This document shows, piece after piece, positions 42,093-49,976 of a stretch of DNA of 64,000 nt; the first letter of the stretch is position 1; each line of letters begins with the position of its first letter. The DNA comes from an uncultured Eubacteriales bacterium. GTDB lineage: Bacteria; Bacillota; Clostridia; Oscillospirales; Oscillospiraceae. The notes below the pieces were generated by a model that saw only the letters and a program-made list of their open reading frames with translations, searched no databases and was not told where the DNA came from. The stretch is taken from assembly GCA_900316745.1 (NCBI GenBank), contig ONEB01000008.1:1-64000 (forward strand). The letters run 5' to 3'. The translations under genes were made by a program, and so were the position numbers.

Positions 42093-42443
42093 ATGCAGAC
42101 AGTCAAACGCGGAGAAATCTATTTTGCCGATTTGAGCCCCGTGGTGGGCAGCGAGCAGGGCGGGATGCGCCCGGTGCTGATCATCCAGAACGACGCCGGA
42201 AACCGCCACAGCCCGACCGTGATCGCCGCCGCCATCACCTCGCGCACCGGCAAGGCGAAGCTCCCGACGCACATCAACCTCGCGGCCCAGACCTGCGGCC
42301 TGCCGAAGGACAGCATCGTGCTCCTGGAGCAGGTGCGCACGATCGACAAGACCCGCCTGCGCGAGCGCATGGGCAGAGTAGACGCGCCCATGATGGATCG
42401 CGTGGACAACGCCATTGCTGTCAGCTTCGGCCTCGCGCAGTAA
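42093..42443 (+). CDS. mazF: MazF/NdoA-type endoribonuclease toxin
   Basis: 116 aa, the usual MazF length. It starts VKRGEIYFADLSPVVGSEQGGMRPVLIIQND, with the catalytic Arg (RPVLIIQN) and the SEQGG loop. TVIAAAITS carries the catalytic Ser/Thr, and LPKDSIVLLEQVRTIDK lies further on. Family members cut mRNA at short motifs (UACAU for B. subtilis NdoA); the cut site here is unknown. It lies 86 bp after alr, as in Bacilli, but the small antitoxin gene that normally separates them is missing. It is followed by a terminator. Confidence 0.96.
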   Translation: MQTVKRGEIYFADLSPVVGSEQGGMRPVLIIQNDAGNRHSPTVIAAAITSRTGKAKLPTHINLAAQTCGLPKDSIVLLEQVRTIDKTRLRERMGRVDAPMMDRVDNAIAVSFGLAQ

Positions 42444-42450
42444 TAAAATC

Positions 42451-42487
42451 GCGAGCACACAGGAACGCCTGTGTGCTCGCGTTTTGT
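42451..42487. terminator. Bidirectional terminator after mazF
   Basis: GCGAGCACACAGG pairs with CCTGTGTGCTCGC and is followed by GTTTTGTTT on plus. The minus-strand side reads ATTTTATTAC. Confidence 0.88.
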
Positions 42488-43261
42488 TTAATGGCATCCG
42501 TGGCTGCCGCAGCTGTGGCCCTCGTCGTGATGATGGTCGCCGCAGTTGTGTCCCTCACCGTGGTGGTGGTTGCACACTGCGTCAGGATCATAGTTCAGGT
42601 TGTCATGCAGCAGGGCGTTTACCGCCGCGTCCGCGTCGCCGGAGGCACCGCCGTAGAGCGTGATGCCCGCCTGCGCAAGCGCGTTGCGTGCGCCGCCGCC
42701 GATGCCGCCGCAGATCAGAACGTCCACGCCCGTGCCCTGCAGAAGCGTCGCGAGCGCGCCGTGGCCCTGCCCCTGATTGCCGATGACCTCGGTATGGGTG
42801 ACGGCGCCGTTTTCCACGTCGTAAACCTTGAACTGTTCGGTGTGACCGAAGTGCTGGAAGATCTGTCCGTTTTCATAAGTGACTGCGATTCTCATGGTAT
42901 TGGCTCCTTTCAAGCTTGCCTCGGAAACGATCTTGACGGGCGCGCTGCTGCAGCCCGGACAATCGGACGCACCGCCGCACACGCGGGTGTTGCCGCCTGC
43001 GATCTCCAGACGATAGCCGTTCACGAGCGCGTCTGCGAGCTTCCGGCGCGCGGAATCGTAGATTTCCGTTACCGTCGTGCGCGAAACGTCCATGCGCTGC
43101 GCCGCTTCGACGTGCGTCAGCCCCTCGTAGTCCATCAGCCGGATGGTTTCATATTCGTCCTTTGTCATCGTGCGCGTCTCTGCCGCTCCGAAGCCGATGG
43201 GTTCCATGCCCGTGCTCTCCGGCTCGCGGCAGATGCGGCGGCACCGCTGCGGTCGTGCCAT
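42488..43261 (-). CDS. DUF134 HTH protein fused to a NifX/NifB-type iron-molybdenum-cofactor-binding domain with His-rich tail
   Basis: 257 aa from ATG 43261 behind GGAGGCGG. Residues 1-95 form a DUF134 domain: MARPQRCRRI, MEPIGFGA, and an HTH with LTHVEAAQRMDVSRTTVTEIYDSARRK. A Cys-rich linker (CGGASDCPGC) leads to a dinitrogenase FeMo-cofactor-type domain (about 122-220) with FGHTEQFKVYDV and GVDVLICGGIGGGARNALAQAGI. The last 30 residues are His/Cys-rich and end in GSHGCH, a probable metal-binding tail. Separate DUF134 and NifX-like genes are often neighbours in anaerobes; here they are one protein. No nitrogenase genes are present. A role in Fe-S or metal homeostasis is plausible. Confidence 0.88.
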   Translation of the reverse strand: MARPQRCRRICREPESTGMEPIGFGAAETRTMTKDEYETIRLMDYEGLTHVEAAQRMDVSRTTVTEIYDSARRKLADALVNGYRLEIAGGNTRVCGGASDCPGCSSAPVKIVSEASLKGANTMRIAVTYENGQIFQHFGHTEQFKVYDVENGAVTHTEVIGNQGQGHGALATLLQGTGVDVLICGGIGGGARNALAQAGITLYGGASGDADAAVNALLHDNLNYDPDAVCNHHHGEGHNCGDHHHDEGHSCGSHGCH

Positions 43262-43332
43262 GCGCCCCGCCTCCGTTTCCGACATTTGTCGGAAATAATA
43301 TAGCACGGCGCATCGGAAATGTCAAGGCATAG

Positions 43333-43364
43333 AAAAACGGACGCACCGGTTGGGGTGCGTCCGT
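43333..43364 (-). terminator. Terminator after the SGNH-like gene
   Basis: On the minus strand AACGGACGCACC and GGTGCGTCCGTT form the stem and TTTTTCTA follows. Confidence 0.85.
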
Positions 43365-43382
43365 TGTGCGTGCGTTGGGGGG

Positions 43383-44195
43383 TTACAGGTATGCGTGGGT
43401 TCTGACGTAATTCAGCCAGACCTCCATGCCTGCGCTGTTCAGGTGCATGGCGTCGCCGCTGTGGTATTCCTCGGAGAGGAAGCCCTGCGCGTTCAGAAGT
43501 CCGTCGAAGGCGTCGAGATATTTCACGCCCGCGGCCTCGGCGGCAGCGGCAATCCAGGTGTTGATCTCCTCGATCTTCTCGTTCGTGAGATCCTCGTATT
43601 CATAGCTTGCGGCGAGCGGCGTGAGGGAGCACAGGATGATCTTCGTGTCCGGGCTCTGCTCCTGCATGCTGCTCACGAGCTTGGTGTAAGCGTCGATGAG
43701 CTCTTCGCGCGTGACCATGTTGCCGTTGTCCGCGCTGGGATAGATCAGGATCACGGCGGGCTTGTTCACAAGCGCGATGTCCGCGGCGGGGGCGTTGTTG
43801 CCGGTGACGGGGGAGTGGTAGGCCGCGGTGTCGATGCCCTGCAGCGGGAGTCTGCCCTCGGCGGGTACCCAGACCTGCTTGGCGGCGTCGGCGCCGGTGA
43901 GCATGCCGTCGTCCTTCAGAGCGCTCAGCGCCTGATCGCCCAGGAAGAAGATGCCGTCGACGTATTCCGCGCCCGCGTCTTCGGTCTCCGCCAGAGCGGC
44001 GGCGCTGACGGCAGGCGTTTCCGCCGCGGGCTCGACATAGGCCGTCGGCTCCGCCGGCGCGGGCGTCGCGGCGGCAGCGGGCTCGGTCTTGCTGTGGTTG
44101 CCGAGCACGGAGGCAAAGACCACGGCGAACACCGCGAGCACCAGACAGATGATCAGCGCGATCGACCAAAACGAATATAACGTATTTTTGTTCAT
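43383..44195 (-). CDS. Membrane-anchored SGNH/GDSL-like protein with degenerate active site
   Basis: 270 aa. One transmembrane helix lies at about 9-31 and an Ala/Pro/Glu linker follows to about 75; the domain lies outside the cell. FFLGDQAL near 83-90 aligns with block I, but the nucleophilic Ser of GDS is Gln88. Block III, normally GxND, reads YPSADNGN. Block V is kept as GDAMHLN with Asp248 and His251. Catalysis by the usual mechanism therefore looks impaired. Related clostridial surface SGNH proteins act on wall polymers. Its stop is near the end of a divergent-facing region with its own terminator; the EF-G paralogue lies upstream on the same strand behind another terminator, so it is probably monocistronic. 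Confidence 0.82.
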   Translation of the reverse strand: MNKNTLYSFWSIALIICLVLAVFAVVFASVLGNHSKTEPAAAATPAPAEPTAYVEPAAETPAVSAAALAETEDAGAEYVDGIFFLGDQALSALKDDGMLTGADAAKQVWVPAEGRLPLQGIDTAAYHSPVTGNNAPAADIALVNKPAVILIYPSADNGNMVTREELIDAYTKLVSSMQEQSPDTKIILCSLTPLAASYEYEDLTNEKIEEINTWIAAAAEAAGVKYLDAFDGLLNAQGFLSEEYHSGDAMHLNSAGMEVWLNYVRTHAYL

Positions 44196-44238
44196 GTCTT
44201 TATCCCCTTTCCTGTCTCTCAGCTTTCAGGGAAGCAAA

Positions 44239-44270
44239 CGGGGGAGAAACGCACAGATTTCTCCCCCGAT
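44239..44270 (-). terminator. Terminator after the EF-G paralogue
   Basis: CGGGGGAGAAA (44239-44249) and TTTCTCCCCCG (44258-44268) are perfect arms around 8 bases. On the minus strand TTTGCTTCCC follows. Confidence 0.82.
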
Positions 44271-44277
44271 ATTCAGA

Positions 44278-46287
44278 TTATTCCTGTTCGGCTTTCGCGT
44301 CTTCGATGACCTTCTGCTGGACGTTGCCGGGCGCCTCTTCATAGCGCACGAACTTGCAGCTGAAGGAGCCGCGGCCCTGCGTCATGGAGCGCAGGTCGAT
44401 GGTGTAGGAGCTCATCTCCGCCATCGGGACCTCGGCCTCGACGGTCTGCATGCCGTCCTCGGCGTTCATGCCGAGCACGGTGCCGCGGCGCTTGGAGGAG
44501 ATATCGGACATGATATCGCCGAGGTTCGCGTCGGGGATCGTGACCTTCAGCAGGCCGATGGGCTCGAGGATGGTGGGCTTTGCCTTCGGAATGCCGTCCT
44601 GATAGGCAAGACGCGCCGCCGTCTGGAACGCCATATCGTTGGAGTCGACGGGGTGGTAGGAGCCGTCATACAGCGTGGCTTTCAGGCCGACCAGGGGGTA
44701 GCCCGCGAGGACGCCCTTCTGCACGGCGTTGCGCAGACCCTTTTCGACGGAGGGGAAGAAGTTTTTCGGCACGCTGCCGCCGAAGACTTCCTCGGCGAAG
44801 ATCATGTCGTCAGACTCGTCCTGGGGCTCGAAGCGGATCCACACGTCACCGAACTGGCCGCTGCCGCCGGACTGCTTCTTGTGGCGGCCGTGGGCCTCGA
44901 CCTTGCCCTTGATCTTCTCGCGGTAAGCCACGCGGGCGGGCTTGAGCTCGGTCTCGACGCCGAAGCGGCTCTTGAGCTTGGAGCAGAGCACGTCGACCTG
45001 GATATCGCCGGCACCGGAGATGACCATCTGGTGGGTCTCAGCGTTGTTGACAAGCGTAAAGGAGATGTCCTCCTCGTTCAGACGGGCGAGGCCGGAGGCG
45101 ACCTTGTCGTCCTGACCCTTGGTCTTCGGGGAGATGGCCATGGAGTAAACGGGCTCGGGGATCTCGACGGCGGGGAACTCAACCTCGTTCTTCGCGTCGC
45201 AGACGGTGTCGCCGGTCTTCCAGTCCATCTTGCCGATGGCGACGATGTCGCCGCAGCAGGCTTCCTTGACCTCGGTGTTCTTCTTGCCGCAGATGGTGTA
45301 CATGCGGCCGAGCTTGTCCGTGCTGCTCGCGCGCATGTTGCGCAGGGCGAGGTCGGAGGTGATCTTGCCTGCCATGACCTTCACGAAGGAGTACTTGCCG
45401 AACTGGTCGGAGATGGTCTTGAACACGAAGCCCGCGACCGGAGCGTCGGGCTTGCAGGCCGCTTCTGCCGGGTTCGGAACGTAGTCGATGATCGCCTGCA
45501 TGAGCGCCTCGGTGCCGACACCGGTCATACCGGCGCCGCAGAGGACGGGGATGAAGTCGCGGCTTTGTACGCCGAGCTTGATGCCTTTCACGGTCTCTTC
45601 CTCGCTGAGCTCCATCTCCTCGAGGAACTTCTCCATCAGCTCGTCATCGGAGACGGAAGCGGCCTCGAAGAGCGCCTCGCGCATGGACTCGACCTTGTCG
45701 GCGTCCGCTGCGGGAACGGCGACCTTCTCGGTCTTCTTGCCGTTGGTCTTATAGGCGACGTTGTGCACCAGATCGATGACGCCGGTGCCGTCGCTCATCG
45801 GGATCGTGACAGGGCAGACGCCCGCGCCATACTTCTCCTGCAGGGCGGAGACGACGGCGTCGAAGTCCGCGTGCTCCTCATCGAGCTTGGAGACATAGAA
45901 CATGGCGGGCATGTCCGCGTTCTTGAGATATTTCCAGCTTCTCTCGGCGCCGACGGAGATGCCGTCCTTGGCGCTCAGGAAGATGACGCCGACTTCAGCC
46001 GCGCGCATGGCGCAGAAGACCTCGCCCACGAAGTCGAAGAAGCCGGGGCAGTCCAGCACATTGATCTTGCAGCCGCCGAAATCCACGGGCGCGATGCCGG
46101 TGGAGATGGTAATGCCGCGCTTGATCTCTTCCGCGTCGTAGTCGCAGACGGTGTTGCCGTCGGCGGTCTTGCCCTGGCGGTCGATCGCGCCGGTGAGATA
46201 AAGCATGTTTTCCACCAGCGTGGTTTTGCCGGTGCCGCCGTGACCCATGAAGGCTACGTTGCGGATGTTCTTGGTTTCATAACTCAT
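44278..46287 (-). CDS. Elongation factor G-like GTPase (EF-G paralogue)
   Basis: 669 aa behind AAGGAGAGG. The G domain has P-loop GHGGTGKTT (15-23) instead of the canonical GHIDAGKTT, switch region RGITISTGIAP, G3 DCPGF and G4 SKLD in place of NKxD. Domains II-V follow, with the C-terminal EGMQTVEAEVPMAEMSSYTIDLRSMTQGRGSF typical of EF-G domain V. It is about 25 residues shorter than housekeeping EF-G and belongs to the EF-G2/EF-G-like group found beside normal fusA in many Firmicutes. Its role is unclear (ribosome recycling, stress or regulation). It lacks features that would single out TetM. A promoter with a symmetric operator-like repeat lies upstream. Confidence 0.93.
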   Translation of the reverse strand: MSYETKNIRNVAFMGHGGTGKTTLVENMLYLTGAIDRQGKTADGNTVCDYDAEEIKRGITISTGIAPVDFGGCKINVLDCPGFFDFVGEVFCAMRAAEVGVIFLSAKDGISVGAERSWKYLKNADMPAMFYVSKLDEEHADFDAVVSALQEKYGAGVCPVTIPMSDGTGVIDLVHNVAYKTNGKKTEKVAVPAADADKVESMREALFEAASVSDDELMEKFLEEMELSEEETVKGIKLGVQSRDFIPVLCGAGMTGVGTEALMQAIIDYVPNPAEAACKPDAPVAGFVFKTISDQFGKYSFVKVMAGKITSDLALRNMRASSTDKLGRMYTICGKKNTEVKEACCGDIVAIGKMDWKTGDTVCDAKNEVEFPAVEIPEPVYSMAISPKTKGQDDKVASGLARLNEEDISFTLVNNAETHQMVISGAGDIQVDVLCSKLKSRFGVETELKPARVAYREKIKGKVEAHGRHKKQSGGSGQFGDVWIRFEPQDESDDMIFAEEVFGGSVPKNFFPSVEKGLRNAVQKGVLAGYPLVGLKATLYDGSYHPVDSNDMAFQTAARLAYQDGIPKAKPTILEPIGLLKVTIPDANLGDIMSDISSKRRGTVLGMNAEDGMQTVEAEVPMAEMSSYTIDLRSMTQGRGSFSCKFVRYEEAPGNVQQKVIEDAKAEQE

Positions 46288-46370
46288 GAATGTACCTCTC
46301 CTTGTATAGAAATATCGATATTCATCTTTTCGCTCTCGGGGATGGCTGTGAGCTTTGCACAGCGTTAACT

Positions 46371-46404
46371 GCTATATTATACACGATAATCGGTAATATA
46401 GCAA
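46371..46404 (-). promoter_or_regulatory. Promoter of the EF-G paralogue with symmetric repeat
   Basis: Minus-strand TTGCTA (46404-46399) and TATAAT (46381-46376) have a 17-base spacer. The arms GCTATATTA (46371-46379) and TAATATAGC (46394-46402) form a perfect 9-bp inverted repeat that overlaps both promoter hexamers, a plausible repressor site. Confidence 0.75.
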
Positions 46405-46438
46405 TATAAAGTTTAGCGCTTTAACCTGTGGGGCCGGC

Positions 46439-48952
46439 CTATCGGTTCAGACCGAAGTTCATCACCAGCACCGGGATCAGCCACAGAAGCTGATACAGGA
46501 TCATGTTGGACACGGTCGCCGCGTCGAACGAGCCCATCGCGAGCAGCAGGAACATGGCGATCGTGCCGATCGCCGCCGCTGCCACGGACAGGACGACCAG
46601 CGTGCGGACGATGCCGTACAGGCGCTTGCCCATCGAGGCAAGCCGCACGAACGAGCCCAGGCCCCGCCGCGCCATCACGCCGGCGACATGGGTCTCCTCG
46701 CCCGGCTCGGCGGCGGACATGGCATAGCGCTTGGCGTAGGACGGGAAGTGGAAGCCGTCGGTGGAGATCTTGAACTTCTGGTGCAGCATCACAGGCGTGA
46801 TATTTGAGTCGCGCACGGCGAACGAGGCGTCCTGCCGCGAGCGCAGCAGCTCGATGAGCGCTTTCTGCACGGATTTCACGGGCGTGTAGCGCAGGTGGAT
46901 GATGCCCACGAGCTGACCCGAAATCACGACGAAGAGGATCTCTTTTTTCGTCATGCGCTCCGGCAGACGAATGCCGCGCAGATTCACGAAGTCCGCGCCG
47001 CCCACCATGATCTCCTCGCCGTCGACCATGGCGGTGAGACCGCCGGTCTTGCCGCAGCTGAACTGATCCACCGGGATCAGACGGCCGTGATGCTTTTCCA
47101 GCAGCTGCGCGAATACCGGCGCAAGACAGCTGCCGGACGCGATCACGACGCTGGCTGCCGCGGAGATGACCTTCTGCGGGTATGCGCCCTCCAGAATGCG
47201 GATGTCTCCGATCTGGACGGTGTTGGGCGGGAAGATGTCGTCGTCGGTGATGATCATGTGCGCGCTGCGGCCGATATCGCTCACGCCGGACCAGCCGGCG
47301 ATGGCAAGTCCGCGCGGGAACAGCCGCTGCGCCGCGGTGCGAAACGGCAGCGAGAAGCTGAGGATCACACACACGGGAACCAGGGCGGCAAAAATCGCCG
47401 AAAGGATGTGCGCGATGCCGGCAAACTGCCCGCTCACGGCGGCGGCGAGCAGACTCAGCACCAGCCCCAGCACGATCATATAGGGGCTCAGGATGGTATA
47501 CACGGCCTCGCCGGGGCTGGATTCCTCCGCTCGGTGGATGAAGCCGTCCGGCGCGCGGTCGGACTTCATCAGCGTGATGCCCTCCTTGGAGACGTTGGAA
47601 TCGGAGAAGAGCGTGATCGGCTCTTCGATCTTCTGCAGCGCGCGGAACGTCTTGCGCAGACTCTGGCAGGTAAAGCGCGCGCTGAAGATGCTCACGGTGA
47701 CCGCAAGCGCGCTCACGCCGCAGAACGGCAGCCCGTAGGGGGTGTCGCCGAGAATCGCGCAGATGACGGCGTCGATCGCGGAGAGGATTGCGCTGAGCGC
47801 GACCATGGTTTCCAGACCGGGGCGCCTGCGCAAAAGGGATAGAATGCCCGTCACGATCACGTCCAGTCCTGCGAGCATGCTCGTCAGAAGCAGGATGAGA
47901 CAGGTCAGCACGAGCACGGTCGGGCTCGTGCGCAGCAGACCGAAGACCGGCAGCCCCAGCGAGATGTACAGCAGCAGCACAGTCACAACGGCGCTGACGC
48001 GGCCGCGCATTTTCAGCGAGCGGATGCGCGCGCCGTAATACTTTGCGGCGTGCTCCGGCGTCGGCTCCGGGCCGAGCGGCTCGTCCGTCTCGGCGGCCTG
48101 GCGCGCCTGCGCCTGCGATTCGCGGATGCGATAGGCGACGGCGGCGATGCGCGTGAGGATCGGCTGCAGGACCACCTCGCGGAAGTCCGGGCGCTCCGGC
48201 ACGGGCTCGGCGTTTTCGGCCTCGGCGGCGTATTCCTCGCCGCTGCGGGGCGCGTATTCGCCGTCATCGACCGTAACGGCGTGGAAGACCATGGTCGGCT
48301 CTTCCGGCTCCTGCACGGGCTGCGGCGGATCGGGGCGAAGCGGCGCGTCCGGCTCCGGAGGCGCGAACTCCTCGTCCTCGGGCGGCTCGTCCTCATATTC
48401 CGCCGTCACACGGTCGACCCAGCCGCGCAGACCGGCGAAGTGCTTTTGCACACCGCCTGCGCCGCGCCGCTTGCGCCGGGGACGCTGCCCGTGGAAGTCC
48501 CCGGGGTGGTATTCGTGCACGTCTTCATCCGGCTCATCCGGCTTTTCCGGCAATCCCAGCGTCTCGCGCCAGGTGCCGCGAAGCAGCTTGCTTTTGTGTT
48601 TGGCCGCTTCCGGCGCGTCTGCTTCGGGGTAGTCCTCGGCGTAGGAGGCAAAGGGGTCGGCGCCGGCTTCCTCTTCCGGCGCGTCATCGTGCTCGGCGTC
48701 GTCCGGTTCCTCCGGCTCCGGATCGGGCGCGGCGAGCGCCTGCTCCAGCGGGCCGAGGGGTTCTTCCGGTGTGTCGGGCTCGTCGATGATCTCGGCGGGG
48801 ATGGGGTGCGACTCAAACGCGGCTTTCGCGCGGGGCGCCGGCGCGGGGGCGTCGGGATCATAGTTTTCATATTCGCGTAAAATGGACTCCAGGTCGAACT
48901 CGTCGCTATCCAGATCGAACGAGTAACCGTTCACGGAAAAATCGGGGCCCAT
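46439..48952 (-). CDS. P-type-ATPase-like membrane pseudoenzyme with long acidic N-terminal region
   Basis: 837 aa from ATG 48952 with AAGGAG 9 bases upstream; the ATG nine bases earlier abuts that site. The first about 310 residues are disordered, Asp/Glu/Pro-rich and cytosolic. Membrane helices at about 320-435 resemble the M1-M4 region of heavy-metal ATPases. The pair near 490-540 (LVPVCVILSFSLPFRTAAQ) aligns with the CPC-helix region, but no CPC is present. The phosphorylation loop, normally DKTGT, reads ITDDDIFPPNT near 568-577. CGKTGGLTAMVDGEEIMVGG recalls the N-domain, and two C-terminal helices end the protein. Without DKTGT it should not hydrolyse ATP by the P-type cycle. Function unknown. 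Confidence 0.8.
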   Translation of the reverse strand: MGPDFSVNGYSFDLDSDEFDLESILREYENYDPDAPAPAPRAKAAFESHPIPAEIIDEPDTPEEPLGPLEQALAAPDPEPEEPDDAEHDDAPEEEAGADPFASYAEDYPEADAPEAAKHKSKLLRGTWRETLGLPEKPDEPDEDVHEYHPGDFHGQRPRRKRRGAGGVQKHFAGLRGWVDRVTAEYEDEPPEDEEFAPPEPDAPLRPDPPQPVQEPEEPTMVFHAVTVDDGEYAPRSGEEYAAEAENAEPVPERPDFREVVLQPILTRIAAVAYRIRESQAQARQAAETDEPLGPEPTPEHAAKYYGARIRSLKMRGRVSAVVTVLLLYISLGLPVFGLLRTSPTVLVLTCLILLLTSMLAGLDVIVTGILSLLRRRPGLETMVALSAILSAIDAVICAILGDTPYGLPFCGVSALAVTVSIFSARFTCQSLRKTFRALQKIEEPITLFSDSNVSKEGITLMKSDRAPDGFIHRAEESSPGEAVYTILSPYMIVLGLVLSLLAAAVSGQFAGIAHILSAIFAALVPVCVILSFSLPFRTAAQRLFPRGLAIAGWSGVSDIGRSAHMIITDDDIFPPNTVQIGDIRILEGAYPQKVISAAASVVIASGSCLAPVFAQLLEKHHGRLIPVDQFSCGKTGGLTAMVDGEEIMVGGADFVNLRGIRLPERMTKKEILFVVISGQLVGIIHLRYTPVKSVQKALIELLRSRQDASFAVRDSNITPVMLHQKFKISTDGFHFPSYAKRYAMSAAEPGEETHVAGVMARRGLGSFVRLASMGKRLYGIVRTLVVLSVAAAAIGTIAMFLLLAMGSFDAATVSNMILYQLLWLIPVLVMNFGLNR

Positions 48953-48981
48953 GGTTATCATCTCCTTACGGGGGATGGAAG

Positions 48982-49728
48982 TTATCTTTGTCTCAATGCT
49001 TCATACATCAGCACGGCGGCTGCCGCGCTGGCGTTCAGGGACGAAATTTCGCCCTTCATCGGAATCGACACGAGCACGTCGCAGTGCTCGCGCACGAGGC
49101 GGCTGATGCCGTCGCCCTCGGAGCCGATCACGATGCAGATGCTGCCCGTGAGATCGGTCTTCCACAGGGGGCTCGTGCCCTCTGCCGCGGCGCCGTAGAC
49201 CCAGACGCCCGCTTTCTTGAGCGTCTCGATGGCGGCGGAGAGATTCGGCACGCGGGCGATGGGCAGGTGCTCGGCAGCTCCGGCGCTGGCCTTGTCCACC
49301 ACGGCGGTGAGCCCCGCGCTGCGGCGCTTCGGAATGATCACGCCGTGCGCGCCCACGCACTCAGCCGTGCGGATGATCGCGCCGAGGTTGTGGGGATCGG
49401 AAATCTCGTCGCACATGACGAGAAACGGCGCTTCACCCTTTTCTGCAGCGCGCTGCAGGAGATCCTCCACCGTACAGTATTCCTTGACGGCGCACAGCGC
49501 CACCACGCCCTGATGCGCGTGGGTCTGGCTCATGGCGTCGAGCTTGCGGCGGTCGGTCTCCACGACGACGACGCCCTGCGCGCGCGCCTTGGAGGCGATG
49601 TGCCCCAGCGTCTGGTCTACCTCGCCCTTTGCAATATAGATCTTGTCGATCGCGCGTCCGGCGCGCAGCGCTTCGATCACGGCGTTTCGCCCCTCGATGC
49701 GCTCGTTGATGTTGTTTTCAAATTCCAT
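48982..49728 (-). CDS. rlmB: 23S rRNA (guanosine-2'-O)-methyltransferase RlmB-like (SpoU family)
   Basis: 248 aa. An N-terminal substrate-binding domain begins IEGRNAVIEALRAGRAIDKIYIAKG. The SPOUT catalytic domain has motif 1 DEISDPHNLGAIIRTAECVGAHGVI with the conserved Asn and Arg, motif 2 IVIGSEGDGISRLVREHCD, and motif 3 IPMKGEISSLNASAAAAVLMYE, which form the SAM-binding trefoil knot. RlmB methylates G2251 in the peptidyl-transferase loop of 23S rRNA in E. coli; TrmH-type relatives act on other rRNA sites. It is followed 30 bp later by the P-type-ATPase-like gene. Confidence 0.93.
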   Translation of the reverse strand: MEFENNINERIEGRNAVIEALRAGRAIDKIYIAKGEVDQTLGHIASKARAQGVVVVETDRRKLDAMSQTHAHQGVVALCAVKEYCTVEDLLQRAAEKGEAPFLVMCDEISDPHNLGAIIRTAECVGAHGVIIPKRRSAGLTAVVDKASAGAAEHLPIARVPNLSAAIETLKKAGVWVYGAAAEGTSPLWKTDLTGSICIVIGSEGDGISRLVREHCDVLVSIPMKGEISSLNASAAAAVLMYEALRQR

Positions 49729-49938
49729 AAATCCGTGAATCCTTTATCTGAAACTTTGATACTGATACAAATATCATAATACCACAGCTCGCGGCATTAA
49801 GAAAGCACAAATCCGAAAGAATCTCAAAAAAATTGTAGCTTTGTGACAGCAGATCCTTATTTTTCTCCCGCAGCACACCCTTTGCCGCAAAAAAGGATAG
49901 ACTTTCCGCTCAAAAGAGGGTAAAATAATATGTCAATG

Positions 49939-49955
49939 TACAATGGTTTATTGTA
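49939..49955. repeat. Small inverted repeat upstream of the rhomboid-like gene
   Basis: TACAAT and ATTGTA enclose GGTTT, about 20 bp before the start codon. It may be an operator. The rest of the 248-bp intergenic region 49729-49976 shows nothing else clear. Confidence 0.4.
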
Positions 49956-49976
49956 TCCTGTCCCCGGAGGAACTCT

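Noticed and set aside
42488-43261. Evidence for nitrogen fixation
   Set aside because: The NifX-type domain alone occurs widely in non-fixing anaerobes; no nifH, nifD or nifK is present.
44278-46287. TetM-type ribosomal protection protein
   Set aside because: The length and P-loop variant fit the EF-G-like paralogue group, and nothing around it looks like a mobile resistance element.
44089-46368. 759-codon open frame on plus
   Set aside because: Antisense shadow of the EF-G paralogue; composition is unlike a real protein and no start signal is present.
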